From: Casimicrobium huifangae
GTDB lineage: Bacteria > Pseudomonadota > Gammaproteobacteria > Burkholderiales > Casimicrobiaceae
DNA: 64,000 nucleotides
NCBI RefSeq assembly: GCF_009746125.1
Contig: NZ_CP041352.1
Coordinates: 3,084,436-3,148,435, forward strand
Direction of reading: 5' to 3'
In this document: piece after piece, positions 28,977 through 37,408 of the stretch
Layout of the letters: every line of letters begins with the position of its first letter
Numbering within the stretch: position 1 is the stretch's first letter
Position numbers and translations under genes: made by a program
The notes under the pieces: model-generated
What the model was told of the DNA's origin: nothing
Database searches by the model: none
What the model saw: the letters and a program-made list of their open reading frames with translations, nothing else

Positions 28977-30188
28977 ATGAGCCGACCCCGCCACTTCGAC
29001 GCAATCATCATCGGCGCCGGCGCCGCCGGCCTCTTCTGCGCCGCGCGCGCGGGCCAGCGTGGGCGCCGCGTGGCGCTGATTGACCATGCCCAGACGATCG
29101 GCGAAAAAATCCGCATCTCGGGCGGCGGCCGCTGCAATTTCACCAATGTCGGCGCCGGGCCGGCGAACTATCTGTCGCAGAACCCGCACTTCTGCCGCTC
29201 GGCGCTGTCGCGCTTCACACCGCAGGATTTCATCGCGCTGGTGACGAAGCACCGCATCGCCTTTCACGAAAAAACGCTCGGCCAGCTCTTCTGCGATGAA
29301 TCCTCCCAGCAGATCATCGACATGCTGCTCGACGAGTGCAGTCGTGGCGGCGTGCAGTTGCTACATCCACTGCGCGTGGAGCGCATCGCGCGCGGCGATT
29401 CCGAGGCCACGTTCCACGTTGGAACGTCCGGCGGGGAACTGCACGCGCCGCGCCTGGTGATCGCCACCGGTGGGCTATCGATCCCGGCCACCGGCGCCAC
29501 GGCGTTTGGCTACGAGGTAGCAAAGCAGTTTGGTATCCCGGTGACGCCGCTGACACCGGGGCTGGTACCACTCGCGCTCGATGCACCGGAACTTGAGCGC
29601 TACGGCATGCTGTCAGGGGTGAGCTTTGATGCCATCGCCACCTGCGACGACAGCAAGGCGCACTTCCGCGAAGCCGCGCTGCTAACCCATCGCGGCCTCT
29701 CCGGCCCGGCGGTGCTGAAGATCTCGAACTACTGGAAGCCGGGCGCGATGGTGCACTTTGACCTGCTGCCCGACTGCGATGCCGATGCGTGGCTCGCCGA
29801 GCTGCGCGGCCGCAAGGGTGCCGCGCCGGCGTTCGCCAAAGCATTGGCCGCGCATCTGCCGCAACGCCTCGCCGACGCCTGGGCGCACGCGCACGCACCC
29901 GAGGGCGGCGCCAAGGCCGTCGCGCAATGGACTCGGAGCGAACTGGACAACGTGGCTGCGCAGCTCAAACGCTGGTCGTTACGGCCGTCGGGAACGCTGG
30001 GCTACAAAAAAGCCGAGGTCACGCTCGGTGGCGTGGACACCCGCGCGCTGTCGCAGCAGACGATGGAGGCACGAGCGGTGCCGGGGTTGCATTTCATCGG
30101 CGAAGTGGTCGATGTGACCGGCTGGCTCGGGGGCTACAACTTCCAGTGGGCATGGGCCAGCGCGGCGGCGTGCGCGGAAGCCCTGTAG
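28977..30188 (+). CDS. HI0933/YhiN-family flavoprotein (NAD(P)/FAD-dependent oxidoreductase)
   Basis: A 403-residue FAD enzyme. DAIIIGAGAAGLFCAARAGQRG is the dinucleotide-binding motif, followed by the family block EKIRISGGGRCNFTN, then LVIATGGLSIPATGATAFGYEVAKQFG and, at the C-terminus, GLHFIGEVVDVTGWLGGYNFQWAWASAAACAE. The substrate is unknown for most of this family. I chose ATG 28977 over the in-frame 28956 because it gives the usual N-terminus. It is divergent from the ICMT-like gene, and its stop lies inside a REP-like sequence. Confidence 0.9.
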   Translation: MSRPRHFDAIIIGAGAAGLFCAARAGQRGRRVALIDHAQTIGEKIRISGGGRCNFTNVGAGPANYLSQNPHFCRSALSRFTPQDFIALVTKHRIAFHEKTLGQLFCDESSQQIIDMLLDECSRGGVQLLHPLRVERIARGDSEATFHVGTSGGELHAPRLVIATGGLSIPATGATAFGYEVAKQFGIPVTPLTPGLVPLALDAPELERYGMLSGVSFDAIATCDDSKAHFREAALLTHRGLSGPAVLKISNYWKPGAMVHFDLLPDCDADAWLAELRGRKGAAPAFAKALAAHLPQRLADAWAHAHAPEGGAKAVAQWTRSELDNVAAQLKRWSLRPSGTLGYKKAEVTLGGVDTRALSQQTMEARAVPGLHFIGEVVDVTGWLGGYNFQWAWASAAACAEAL

Positions 30189-30277
30189 GAGCGGCTTCGC
30201 CGCGACCACCATTGCCTTGAAGTGTTGGTGCGGATGCAGGCTAGCCGTTCATGGTTCGACAAGCTCACCACGAACGG
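30184..30277. repeat. Two REP-like palindromes after the flavoprotein gene
   Basis: First: TGTAGGAGCGGCTTCGCCGCGA (about 30184-30205), overlapping the TAG stop, of the GCGGC-loop-GCCGC type widespread in proteobacteria. Second: 30245-30277, arms CCGTTCATGGT and ACCACGAACGG (one mismatch) around TCGACAAGCTC, also a familiar dispersed palindrome. The rest of 30278-30409 shows no gene. Confidence 0.6.
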
Positions 30278-30409
30278 ATTGCGGTAGCAGCGACTCTGTC
30301 AGATAGCGACAGGCCGTCTGGCGGTAGGGCCGATGGGTTGCCAACTGGCTAGTGCCGGGGAGTGCAAGTCCGGCTTGGCTGATCGGCGAAAACGGTTGGT
30401 GCGATCAGG

Positions 30410-30811
30410 TCAGGTGACGGCCTCCGGCACCGATGCACAGGCTTTGGTGAGGATCAGCTTGTTCGCCTTGGTCACTCGCAGCAGATAAGTTTCGCCCGCA
30501 TGAGCGATGGCCAGCTCGCGGCGACCACCCGTCAGGCGCTTGAGGGGTGTTGCGACACTGCCTCCCTCCATGTCGCTGGGCGCAAGCGCCATAGCGCCGG
30601 CACCCGCCGGAGCCGCGTTGCCGACGACAACGCGCCGCTTGAGCGTCAACCGGGGCCTGGTGCCGCTGGCTTGCGGCCCGGGGGCGCCCGATGCAATCGT
30701 GGAGAAGGCTTCCGCCGCGTCGGCAATGGCCTGCTGGCTCGCAGCGAGATCGTCGTGTTTGTTGATTTTGGTCACCTCAGGTTCGCTGCATTTGCCAAGA
30801 ATCGAATTCAT
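30410..30811 (-). CDS. hemP: Hemin uptake protein HemP, long form
   Basis: The C-terminal roughly 45 residues match HemP: GGRRELAIAHAGETYLLRVTKANKLILTK. HemP proteins are normally about 60 residues and are iron-regulated partners of hemin uptake. The full frame here gives 133 residues with an Ala/Pro-rich N-terminal extension. Starting at the internal ATG 30592 would give exactly 60 residues, but neither start has a good ribosome site. A Fur-like box lies 20 bp upstream of the long start. It diverges from the FTR1 permease gene. Confidence 0.72.
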   Translation of the reverse strand: MNSILGKCSEPEVTKINKHDDLAASQQAIADAAEAFSTIASGAPGPQASGTRPRLTLKRRVVVGNAAPAGAGAMALAPSDMEGGSVATPLKRLTGGRRELAIAHAGETYLLRVTKANKLILTKACASVPEAVT

Positions 30812-30830
30812 GTGATAAATTTAACGTAAA

Positions 30831-30845
30831 TGCGAATCGTTCGCA
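30831..30845. promoter_or_regulatory. Fur-box-like palindrome between hemP and FTR1
   Basis: TGCGAA-TCG-TTCGCA (30831-30845) is a perfect 6-3-6 palindrome resembling the core of Fur boxes (GAGAATcATTCTC-like). It lies between two iron-uptake genes transcribed apart, 20 bp from the hemP start and 76 bp from the FTR1 start. Iron repression of both units is inferred. Confidence 0.6.
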
Positions 30846-30920
30846 ATATCTTACGTAACTAAACTTGCAGCAAGCCGCCACAATCGTCGCCATCACCCCA
30901 CCTGCCACGGACCCATCATC

Positions 30921-31712
30921 ATGCTCAACGTATTCGTCATGACGCTCCGCGAAGGCATCGAAGCCTTCCTGATCGTGGCCATCACGCTGGCCTACCTGAA
31001 GCAGACGCAGCGCCATGCGCTGGCCAGTGCGGTTTACTGGGGCACCGGCGGCGCCATCGCGCTCTCGGCCATTGCCTCCTACTTTTTCGCGCAGGCCGAC
31101 AACAAGCCGCTGTGGGAAGGCATCCTTGCCACTGTAGCCGCGGTGCTGGTGATCTCGATGACCGTTTACATGCTGAAGGCGGCGCGGCACCTGCGCGCCA
31201 ACATCGGCCGCGGCATTGAGGCGGCGCTGGCCAATCGCGACCGCGGTGCGGGATGGTGGGCGGTGTTCGCCTTCGTGCTGCTGATGATCACCCGGGAAGG
31301 CATGGAAACCGCCTTGGTGCTATCCACGCTGGCGATGGAGAAAGGGTCCGAGGCACTGCTCACCGGTGCCGTGCTCGGTGTCGCTGGCGCGGCAGCGATT
31401 GCCTGGCTGTGGGCACGCTACGGTCGGCGCGTCAATCTGGCGCGCTTCTTCCAGGTCACGGCGATCTTTCTGCTGATCTTCTCGCTACAACTGGTGATCT
31501 ACGCCGTGCACGAACTGTCGGAGGCGAACGCGCTACCCGGCATCGACAACGAATGGCTGCATCTGGTCAGCGAGCCGTATGGTCCCGAGGGCTACTGGGG
31601 TCAGATGCTGACCTGGTCGATGGTGGCAGTTCCGCTGGCGTTTCTGCTCTGGGTCGGGCTGCGCGCGCGGATTGCACCCGCGGCTGCAACCGCTTCGGCG
31701 AGGCAATCATGA
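30921..31712 (+). CDS. FTR1-family high-affinity iron permease
   Basis: A 263-residue membrane protein with seven helices. Both iron-transfer REGxE motifs are present, TLREGIEAFLIV near residue 10 and ITREGMETALVL near residue 119. Such permeases import iron across the inner membrane, often with EfeO/P19-type partners, which are absent here. Its stop overlaps the start of the bfd-like gene as ATGA. A Fur-like box upstream suggests iron control. Confidence 0.92.
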   Translation: MLNVFVMTLREGIEAFLIVAITLAYLKQTQRHALASAVYWGTGGAIALSAIASYFFAQADNKPLWEGILATVAAVLVISMTVYMLKAARHLRANIGRGIEAALANRDRGAGWWAVFAFVLLMITREGMETALVLSTLAMEKGSEALLTGAVLGVAGAAAIAWLWARYGRRVNLARFFQVTAIFLLIFSLQLVIYAVHELSEANALPGIDNEWLHLVSEPYGPEGYWGQMLTWSMVAVPLAFLLWVGLRARIAPAAATASARQS

Positions 31713-31894
31713 TCGTCTGCATCTGCCACGGCATCAATGACCGCACGCTGCGCAAGGCCGTGGACGACGGCGCCAGCACGATGAGCGATCTGGTCAGCGC
31801 CACCGGCGTGTCGACCTGCTGCGGCTGCTGCGCCGACTGCGCGCGCGAGGTGCTCGACGAGGCGCTGGCTGAGCGTTTGCCGCTGGCGGCTTGA
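31709..31894 (+). CDS. bfd: Bacterioferritin-associated ferredoxin
   Basis: A 61-residue [2Fe-2S] protein, the usual Bfd size. Cysteines are placed as CICHG near the start and CCGCCADC toward the end (the normal Bfd pattern is CxC...CxxC, here embedded in extra cysteines). Bfd docks on bacterioferritin and reduces stored Fe(III) for release. It is coupled to FTR1 by ATGA, and the bacterioferritin gene follows 273 bp downstream beyond a repeat element. Confidence 0.9.
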   Translation: MIVCICHGINDRTLRKAVDDGASTMSDLVSATGVSTCCGCCADCAREVLDEALAERLPLAA

Positions 31895-31943
31895 GCTGCA
31901 GCGGGAGTCTTGCGCGGCAGAGCTGTGGCGGGCTCCGCGCTCT

Positions 31944-32064
31944 ACAGCATTTCAACGAAACGCCCACTTAATAAGGGCTCGCTGGTTATTTTGTGCCTTA
32001 GTCGACTATTGAGGTAATTGACCTGTAAGCCCAATTCGGATGAGGCTTTTCACGAAAAGCCGAT
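31944..32064. repeat. Intergenic palindromic repeat, family A, copy 2
   Basis: About 121 nt from ACAGCATTTCAACGAAAC to GGCTTTTCACGAAAAGCCGAT. It contains GGGCTC, central TTAGTCGACTA and AAGCCCAATT blocks in family order, and the right arm reverse-complements much of the left. It lies between bfd and bfr and could affect their separate expression. Confidence 0.65.
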
Positions 32065-32167
32065 AGCCTTGGCAGCGTGCTGGGCATGTGCTGGCTAAGC
32101 TACGATTCGTCTCACCCCAGTTTCAACGGGCAGCCACTCGGCAGCGCCCATCACGCAGGAGCTTCCC

Positions 32168-32650
32168 ATGAAAGGCGACCCGCAGGTCATCAAGCATCTG
32201 AACAAGGTGCTCTACAACGAACTGATCGCGATCAACCAGTATTTCCTGCATGCCCGCATGTTCAAAAACTGGGGGCTCGACAAGCTCGGCGCCCACGAGA
32301 TGCACGAGTCGATCGACGAGATGAAGCACGCCGACAAGCTGATTGAGCGAATCCTCTTTCTCGACGGGTTGCCCAATCTGCAGGACCTCGGCAAGCTGAT
32401 GATCGGCGAGGACGTGAAGGAATGCCTCGCCTGTGATCTCAAAGTAGAGATGGCTGCGCACCCCGACCTGCGCGCCGGCATCGCCTGGTGCGAGCAGGTG
32501 CAGGACTACGTCTCGCGCGACCTGCTGCGTGAAATCCTCGATAGCGAGGAAGAGCACATCGACTGGCTGGAGACGCAATTGCAACTGATCGAACGCGTCG
32601 GCATCCAGAACTACCAGCAAAGCCAGATCGACGCCAAATCCAGTTCCTGA
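32168..32650 (+). CDS. bfr: Bacterioferritin
   Basis: A 160-residue four-helix iron-storage subunit, full length. All ferroxidase residues are in register: Glu18, Glu51, His54, Glu94, Glu127 and His130; Met52, the haem ligand between subunits, is also conserved (DEMKH). It stores iron as a ferric mineral in a 24-mer, with Bfd as reductant. Gene order FTR1-bfd-bfr links uptake, release and storage. Start ATG 32168 has AGGAG about 7 nt upstream. Confidence 0.96.
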   Translation: MKGDPQVIKHLNKVLYNELIAINQYFLHARMFKNWGLDKLGAHEMHESIDEMKHADKLIERILFLDGLPNLQDLGKLMIGEDVKECLACDLKVEMAAHPDLRAGIAWCEQVQDYVSRDLLREILDSEEEHIDWLETQLQLIERVGIQNYQQSQIDAKSSS

Positions 32651-32737
32651 CCCACCCGCACGGAACTTTGCGCGGCGGCCCAAACCCAAGAAGATCGCAG
32701 AAAACCACCGCGCCACTTTTGGCGTATCCGGCCCATC

Positions 32738-33613
32738 ATGTCGCGTCGTTCGCTCTTCACCACCCTGCTCGTCGCCGCCGTTGCCGGCACCCTGCTTGCC
32801 GCCTGCACCACGCTGGATGACTTCCAGCGGCAGGTGATCTTTCGCCCGAGCAAGGAGGCGGGGCGCACGCCGACCGAATTCAATGCACCGTTCGAGGACG
32901 TGTGGCTCACCGCTGGCAGCCAGCCGGGCAAGCTGCACGCGTGGTGGATTCCGGCAAAGACGGGCGGCAAGGATGCGCCGGCAGCGCTTTACCTGCACGG
33001 CGCCGGATTCGGAATCTCCGCCAACCTGCCGCGCATCATGAAACTGCACGACGAAGGCTTCGCGGTGCTGGCGATCGACTACCGTGGCTTTGGCAGGAGC
33101 GAAGGCGGCCTGCCCTCAGAAGAAAGCGCCTATGAGGACGCCGATGCCGCCTGGGCCGAGCTGAAACGCCGCTCGCCGCAAGGTAAACGCTACATCTACG
33201 GCCACTCGCTCGGCGGCGCCATCGCCGTGCATCTCGCTGCCACGCCAGCCGCGCAGGATGCAGCAGGGCTGGTGGTCGAAAGCTCGTTCACCAGCGTGCG
33301 CGAGATGCAGCAATACACGGCGTACAAGTGGATTCCGCTGGCCGCAGTGCAAACGCAGTTTTTCGATTCACTCGCCAAAGCGCCCAAGCTCTGCATGCCG
33401 ACGCTGGTGATGCACGGCAGCAACGATTACCGCATCCCGGTCGAAGTGGCGCAGAAGCTCTATGCTGCGGCGCCCGAGCCCAAACGCTGGCTGCTGGTGG
33501 AAGGCGCTCGCCACATCGACATCCCGACCCGCTACACCGCACAGTGGAGCGCTGCGTTGAATGATTTCCGCACGCTCGCGGCGCGACCGCGCGGCGCCTG
33601 CGCCAAAGCCTGA
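32738..33613 (+). CDS. Alpha/beta hydrolase lipoprotein
   Basis: A 291-residue hydrolase anchored as a lipoprotein (signal with lipobox LLAAC). Hydrolase marks: oxyanion region LYLHGAGFGI, DYRGFGRSEGG, nucleophile elbow YGHSLGGAIA, acid in LVMHGSNDYRIPV and His in VEGARHIDIP. It resembles BEM46/YfhR-like (Ybd2) membrane-associated hydrolases. The substrate is unknown. It stands alone between bfr and a convergent protease gene. Confidence 0.87.
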   Translation: MSRRSLFTTLLVAAVAGTLLAACTTLDDFQRQVIFRPSKEAGRTPTEFNAPFEDVWLTAGSQPGKLHAWWIPAKTGGKDAPAALYLHGAGFGISANLPRIMKLHDEGFAVLAIDYRGFGRSEGGLPSEESAYEDADAAWAELKRRSPQGKRYIYGHSLGGAIAVHLAATPAAQDAAGLVVESSFTSVREMQQYTAYKWIPLAAVQTQFFDSLAKAPKLCMPTLVMHGSNDYRIPVEVAQKLYAAAPEPKRWLLVEGARHIDIPTRYTAQWSAALNDFRTLAARPRGACAKA

Positions 33614-33637
33614 TTTGCGGTAGCTCTTTCCATGTAG

Positions 33638-34873
33638 CTACTTGCCGGCAGCTGCCTCTGCCGCTGCGATGCGTTCGCGGGTGACGGGATGGGTGTGCAT
33701 GTAGCCTGTCTCGCGGTCCTGTCGCCGCAGATCTGCAAGCTCGCTGTCTCGGCCTTCCAGCGCCTTTTCAGGGTTGTCGGTGCAGGAGTCGCTGATGCGC
33801 GCCCTCGCCGCCGGTTCATCGCTTCGGTCAACGCTCCCCTGCGCCTGCTTCAGGGCGTCGTCGCGGTACTTGGTGCGCAGCGCGATGCAAAGCTCCATCG
33901 CGTCGAACCGTCGCATGGCATCAGCGAAGTCTTTCGGTGACCTTCCACTGCGGCGCAGCAGATCAAACGCATACTGATCGGCCTCACGCTCCGACTCACG
34001 CGTGTAGTGCAGGGTCGAAAGCAGGATCGGTGCGTTCACGGTCAACGCTGAGACGCCACTGACATCACCCACCAGCGCGCCCACGATCAGGGCGCTCGCC
34101 GAGCCTTCCAGCAGATGCCGCAGCGAGTGGCGATGCTGGATATGCCCGAGCTCGTGAGCGATCACGGCCGCGAGCAGCCGCTCATCCGAGCGGAACAGTT
34201 TCACCAGCCCGTCGGTGACCACAATGGTGCCGCCTGGCAGCGCCAGTGCATTTGGTGCGGTGTCACGAAACTGCAGCACTACCGTATCGGCGAGCCCAGC
34301 CTTGTCAGCAAGTTCATCGAACAATCGCCGCACGCTCCACATCTCTGCCGCCTCAAGTCGCGAAGTTTTGAGCAGCCAGCGATCAAGCCCCTGCAAGGCG
34401 ATGGTGCCGAGCGACTTCTCGGCGTCGCGCGGAATGCGGTGCGCCACCGCCTCTGCCGCTTTCGGAATCAGCGTTTGCCAGGCAAAGTACAGCGCCACGC
34501 CGAGCCCGACTATTGCCAGCACCACAAACCCGCTCGCGCGCTCCATGCGTGCCAGCCAGTGCGCAGCAGGCGCCAGGTGAAAGGCGGCTTCAACAGCGGC
34601 GTGATCGGCGGTAACCGCCAGCGCACCGTCAGGAAAGCTCAGCCGGTAGGGCGTGTTGCCGACGCGTTCGCTTACCCGCACTTGCGCGAGCGGCACCTGA
34701 GCGAGCACCGGCGGCGGCACGCCAGCGTCCGCGGCATCCGCCGGTGCAGCCTCGTGCGGCAATGCACATACTTCGACTACCGTGCCTGCGACTACCAGCT
34801 CAACGCTGGTTCGCCGCGCGCTATGGCCGTCAAACCACTGTGCCCGCAGGCGCTTTGACGTTTCCATGTCCAT
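33638..34873 (-). CDS. M48-family zinc metalloprotease, membrane-anchored
   Basis: A 411-residue peptidase. The zinc motif HELGHIQHRHS and the third ligand in ESEREADQYAFDLL are visible in the C-terminal half. One transmembrane helix (about residues 112-132, FVVLAIVGLGVALYFAW) separates it from an N-terminal beta-rich region. Members resemble BepA/YfgC and HtpX and act in envelope quality control. Start ATG 34873 overlaps the stop of the upstream YjgN-like gene, and the two form a conserved pair. Confidence 0.88.
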   Translation of the reverse strand: MDMETSKRLRAQWFDGHSARRTSVELVVAGTVVEVCALPHEAAPADAADAGVPPPVLAQVPLAQVRVSERVGNTPYRLSFPDGALAVTADHAAVEAAFHLAPAAHWLARMERASGFVVLAIVGLGVALYFAWQTLIPKAAEAVAHRIPRDAEKSLGTIALQGLDRWLLKTSRLEAAEMWSVRRLFDELADKAGLADTVVLQFRDTAPNALALPGGTIVVTDGLVKLFRSDERLLAAVIAHELGHIQHRHSLRHLLEGSASALIVGALVGDVSGVSALTVNAPILLSTLHYTRESEREADQYAFDLLRRSGRSPKDFADAMRRFDAMELCIALRTKYRDDALKQAQGSVDRSDEPAARARISDSCTDNPEKALEGRDSELADLRRQDRETGYMHTHPVTRERIAAAEAAAGK

Positions 34874-36114
34874 CACAGCGCCACATCAAAAGAGAAGAAC
34901 TCGGTTGCAGCATCGGCTGCGGCACTGCTCGGCGGTACAGCGCCGGCGATGATGTCGTCAATGTCGCCACCCATCGCCAGTGCCGTTGTTTCCACCCGCT
35001 GCTTCGCCGTCCGTACTGCCGCCCAGGGAATCGCCAGACCGCAACTGAACAGCACGGCGAGCGTGTTGACAAAGTAGAGCTTCGCCATCGGCCAGGTGCG
35101 AATCTGGCTGAACACGCGCACATTGGTCGAGACGGTGGTCAGGTTGAACGTCGCGTTGATCACGCGCGTCTGCGTGAAAGCAAACCACAGCAACGCGGCG
35201 AACGCTGCCGGTAACGCCGCGACGAGCCCCATCACAACCGGCAGCCACCGGCTCTTTGCCATCAGCTCAGTCATCCAGACACTGAACACCGCTCCGAAGA
35301 TCACTGCCGACAGCAGGCCCGCCACCAGCATCAGTCCGATGCCCACCAGCAGACCGCGCAGGTGAATTGCGTAAAACGTGCGGACACGCGTCGTACAGGC
35401 TATCGGCGCGAGGCCAAAACGCGCGTGATTGAGCAGCAGCAGGCGGAACGCCCCGCTCAGATAGGGATACAGAACTGCCAGCACCAGGGTGGGAAGCAGC
35501 ATCTTCCAGTCAAATTTCGCAAAGTCGGTCGGATCAAATACCGGCGGATACATGAGCGTCAGCAGCGCAACGAGTGGCAATGGCCACAAGGCTCGCAGAC
35601 CATCCTTTGCACTGCCCTCAAACCGGAAACGCAGATTGCGGTGACTTGTATTGCCCAGATTGAAACGCAACGAGCTGACCACCAGCCACGGCGCCAGCGT
35701 CGCAATGATCAATGCAATCCACGGCGCATAACGCGGATTGATTTCACCGGTGAACCAGTACGCGACGAAGGCTGCACCAGCAATCAGCCGCCCACGCAGA
35801 ATCGGCCACGGCTCGGCGTGGTACTCAAAATTGGCGCCTGCGACCCAGGTGTGACGTAGAAAGAAGCGCCGTTTGCGAATCTTTGCCCACGGCGACCACA
35901 GGCCGCAAGTGACGATGACGAGGAAAGTATTGACGATCCAGATTCGGAAATACTCTCCGGCTTCGCCAGTAAATCGGAATGGCTCGACGGCTTCGCCGGG
36001 ACGGGCGGCCGGAGCGAGCGTCATCAGGTTCAATTCGGGATTGGACTCGCGCCCCTCAGCAGCATTGGCGGGCACATCGTAGGTGGGCGGAATGCCCACA
36101 AAGACATCGGACAT
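34873..36114 (-). CDS. YjgN/DUF898-family membrane protein
   Basis: A 413-residue integral membrane protein with about eight helices. The DUF898 signature FRFTGEAGEYFRIWIVNTFLVIVTCGLWSPWAKIRKRRFF occurs near residue 45, and a related block recurs near the end (FSQIRTWPMAKLYFVNTLAVLFSCGLAIPWAAVR), suggesting internal duplication. Function is unknown. It is co-transcribed with the M48 protease (1-nt overlap), a pairing that hints at membrane-protein maintenance. Confidence 0.88.
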   Translation of the reverse strand: MSDVFVGIPPTYDVPANAAEGRESNPELNLMTLAPAARPGEAVEPFRFTGEAGEYFRIWIVNTFLVIVTCGLWSPWAKIRKRRFFLRHTWVAGANFEYHAEPWPILRGRLIAGAAFVAYWFTGEINPRYAPWIALIIATLAPWLVVSSLRFNLGNTSHRNLRFRFEGSAKDGLRALWPLPLVALLTLMYPPVFDPTDFAKFDWKMLLPTLVLAVLYPYLSGAFRLLLLNHARFGLAPIACTTRVRTFYAIHLRGLLVGIGLMLVAGLLSAVIFGAVFSVWMTELMAKSRWLPVVMGLVAALPAAFAALLWFAFTQTRVINATFNLTTVSTNVRVFSQIRTWPMAKLYFVNTLAVLFSCGLAIPWAAVRTAKQRVETTALAMGGDIDDIIAGAVPPSSAAADAATEFFSFDVAL

Positions 36115-36232
36115 GAGGTGCAGGTGTAGCTTTGCGGGTTGAAGGGATCGGTAGCGACTGCGTGGGCAAGCGTAGCGGAGTCGGGTTGTTTCACCAAGGA
36201 AAGTGCGGCTGCGCGTCGCGCCGCGTTTGAAT

Positions 36233-36262
36233 TTGACACTCGTTTCGAACGGGCGTTATAGT
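36233..36262 (+). promoter_or_regulatory. Sigma-70-like promoter upstream of secreted hydrolase gene
   Basis: TTGACA (36233-36238), 18-bp spacer, TATAGT (36257-36262). The start codon is 250 nt downstream (36512), so a long leader is implied. The leader includes a short stem (ACCGGG/CCCGT, near 36291). The leader stretch 36263-36511 carries no other supported gene and no riboswitch I could recognise. Confidence 0.55.
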
Positions 36263-36511
36263 CCGCCGCGCATGTAAGGGGGAATGAATTGCACCGGGCT
36301 CTACCCGTGACGATTCAAGGTGACAGGTGACGCGCGGGGAGGCGCAGAACCGGTCGCTACAACAACTCCATCGAACGAATCTGCTGTGCTGCTACCAGGC
36401 GGCACGATGGCTTCGTGCATCCCCTTTGCCGCAACGACGCGCACCCTTCACAAGAGGGTCGCGCACCCATTCATGTTGTCGCGTACGAAATTCAACACGG
36501 GAGGAGATGCA

Positions 36512-37408
36512 ATGAAATTGAAGCAATCGGGATGGCGCAAGATCGCCATGGGTGCCGCCGCAGCGGGCCTTGGTCTGGCAGCGCTGGCACACGCCACCAA
36601 CTACACACTCTGGGTGAACGGTCGCACCGGTGGTGGCCAGCTGGGCAACTATGCCGACTTCACCTATTGGGGCCCGGCAGGCACCGCTGCTGGCGTCAAC
36701 AAGAAGGCCGTCAACTGGGACGGCTACAACAGCATCTCCAACCAGAATTACCTGGTACGCAACGCGCTCGATTGCTACTGCACCGGCAGCAACTGGTGCT
36801 ACATCGGCGCCCATAGCGCTGGCAATCTGCAGGTCGGCTACACCCTCGCGATGTACGGCGGATCGTCACGTACGATCACCAACGCTTCACCCAATTCGTC
36901 AGGCGTCTGCGGTGCTTCGGGCGCCGGAACGCAAACCGGCTGGAACATCAAATGGGTGGACATCGCCGGTGGCGCAGCGGGAGGGTCCGAGCTGGCCGAC
37001 GCTGGCAGCTGGGCGCTGAGCGAGCCGCTGGTCAGCGATCTCAAGACATCCACCTCACGCGCGATGTACGACCATAACCAGACGCGCGGCAAGATCTTCT
37101 ACATGTTCGCCGGCGCCAAGGGCACGCTCTACTCCGGCATCCTGCCGGGGCAGGACGATGAGGCGATTGCCTATCACTCCAGCGGCGGCGTATCGGGCTC
37201 GTCTGGCGGCAGCTACTGCAACGCGTCCGACTGGTTCTGCAATGACCTGACCATGGGCACGGCAGCCAACGAAGGTGGCCGCGCCAAGTGGACCAACCAC
37301 AACGTTCAGTTCCGCGACAACAACGAGGCATACAACCACTACACCAACGGCGGCTGGGGCGGCATCGTGTCGCGCGCAGTGGCCGACATGGTGGCGAATG
37401 CCCAGTAG
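36512..37408 (+). CDS. Secreted protein with lipase-like AHSAG motif
   Basis: A 298-residue exported protein with a clear signal peptide (cleavage near ALAHA/TNY). It has YIGAHSAGNLQVGY, a nucleophile-elbow-like motif as in Bacillus LipA-type AHSMG, and a later GQDDEAIAYHSSGG that could supply Asp and His. Several Cys residues (CYC, CNASDWFC) suggest disulphides. The start is ATG 36512 with GGAGGAG about 6 nt upstream. The downstream gene overlaps by 11 bp. The hydrolase role is an inference from the motif; the family is not recognised. Confidence 0.65.
   Translation: MKLKQSGWRKIAMGAAAAGLGLAALAHATNYTLWVNGRTGGGQLGNYADFTYWGPAGTAAGVNKKAVNWDGYNSISNQNYLVRNALDCYCTGSNWCYIGAHSAGNLQVGYTLAMYGGSSRTITNASPNSSGVCGASGAGTQTGWNIKWVDIAGGAAGGSELADAGSWALSEPLVSDLKTSTSRAMYDHNQTRGKIFYMFAGAKGTLYSGILPGQDDEAIAYHSSGGVSGSSGGSYCNASDWFCNDLTMGTAANEGGRAKWTNHNVQFRDNNEAYNHYTNGGWGGIVSRAVADMVANAQ

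Noticed and set aside
30278-30409. Possible small RNA or gene downstream of the REP-like palindromes
   Set aside because: No promoter, terminator or coding frame could be supported.
36263-36511. Possible riboswitch in the long leader of the secreted hydrolase gene
   Set aside because: I compared it by eye with the c-di-GMP (GEMM) consensus and found no conserved core; only a short stem remains.
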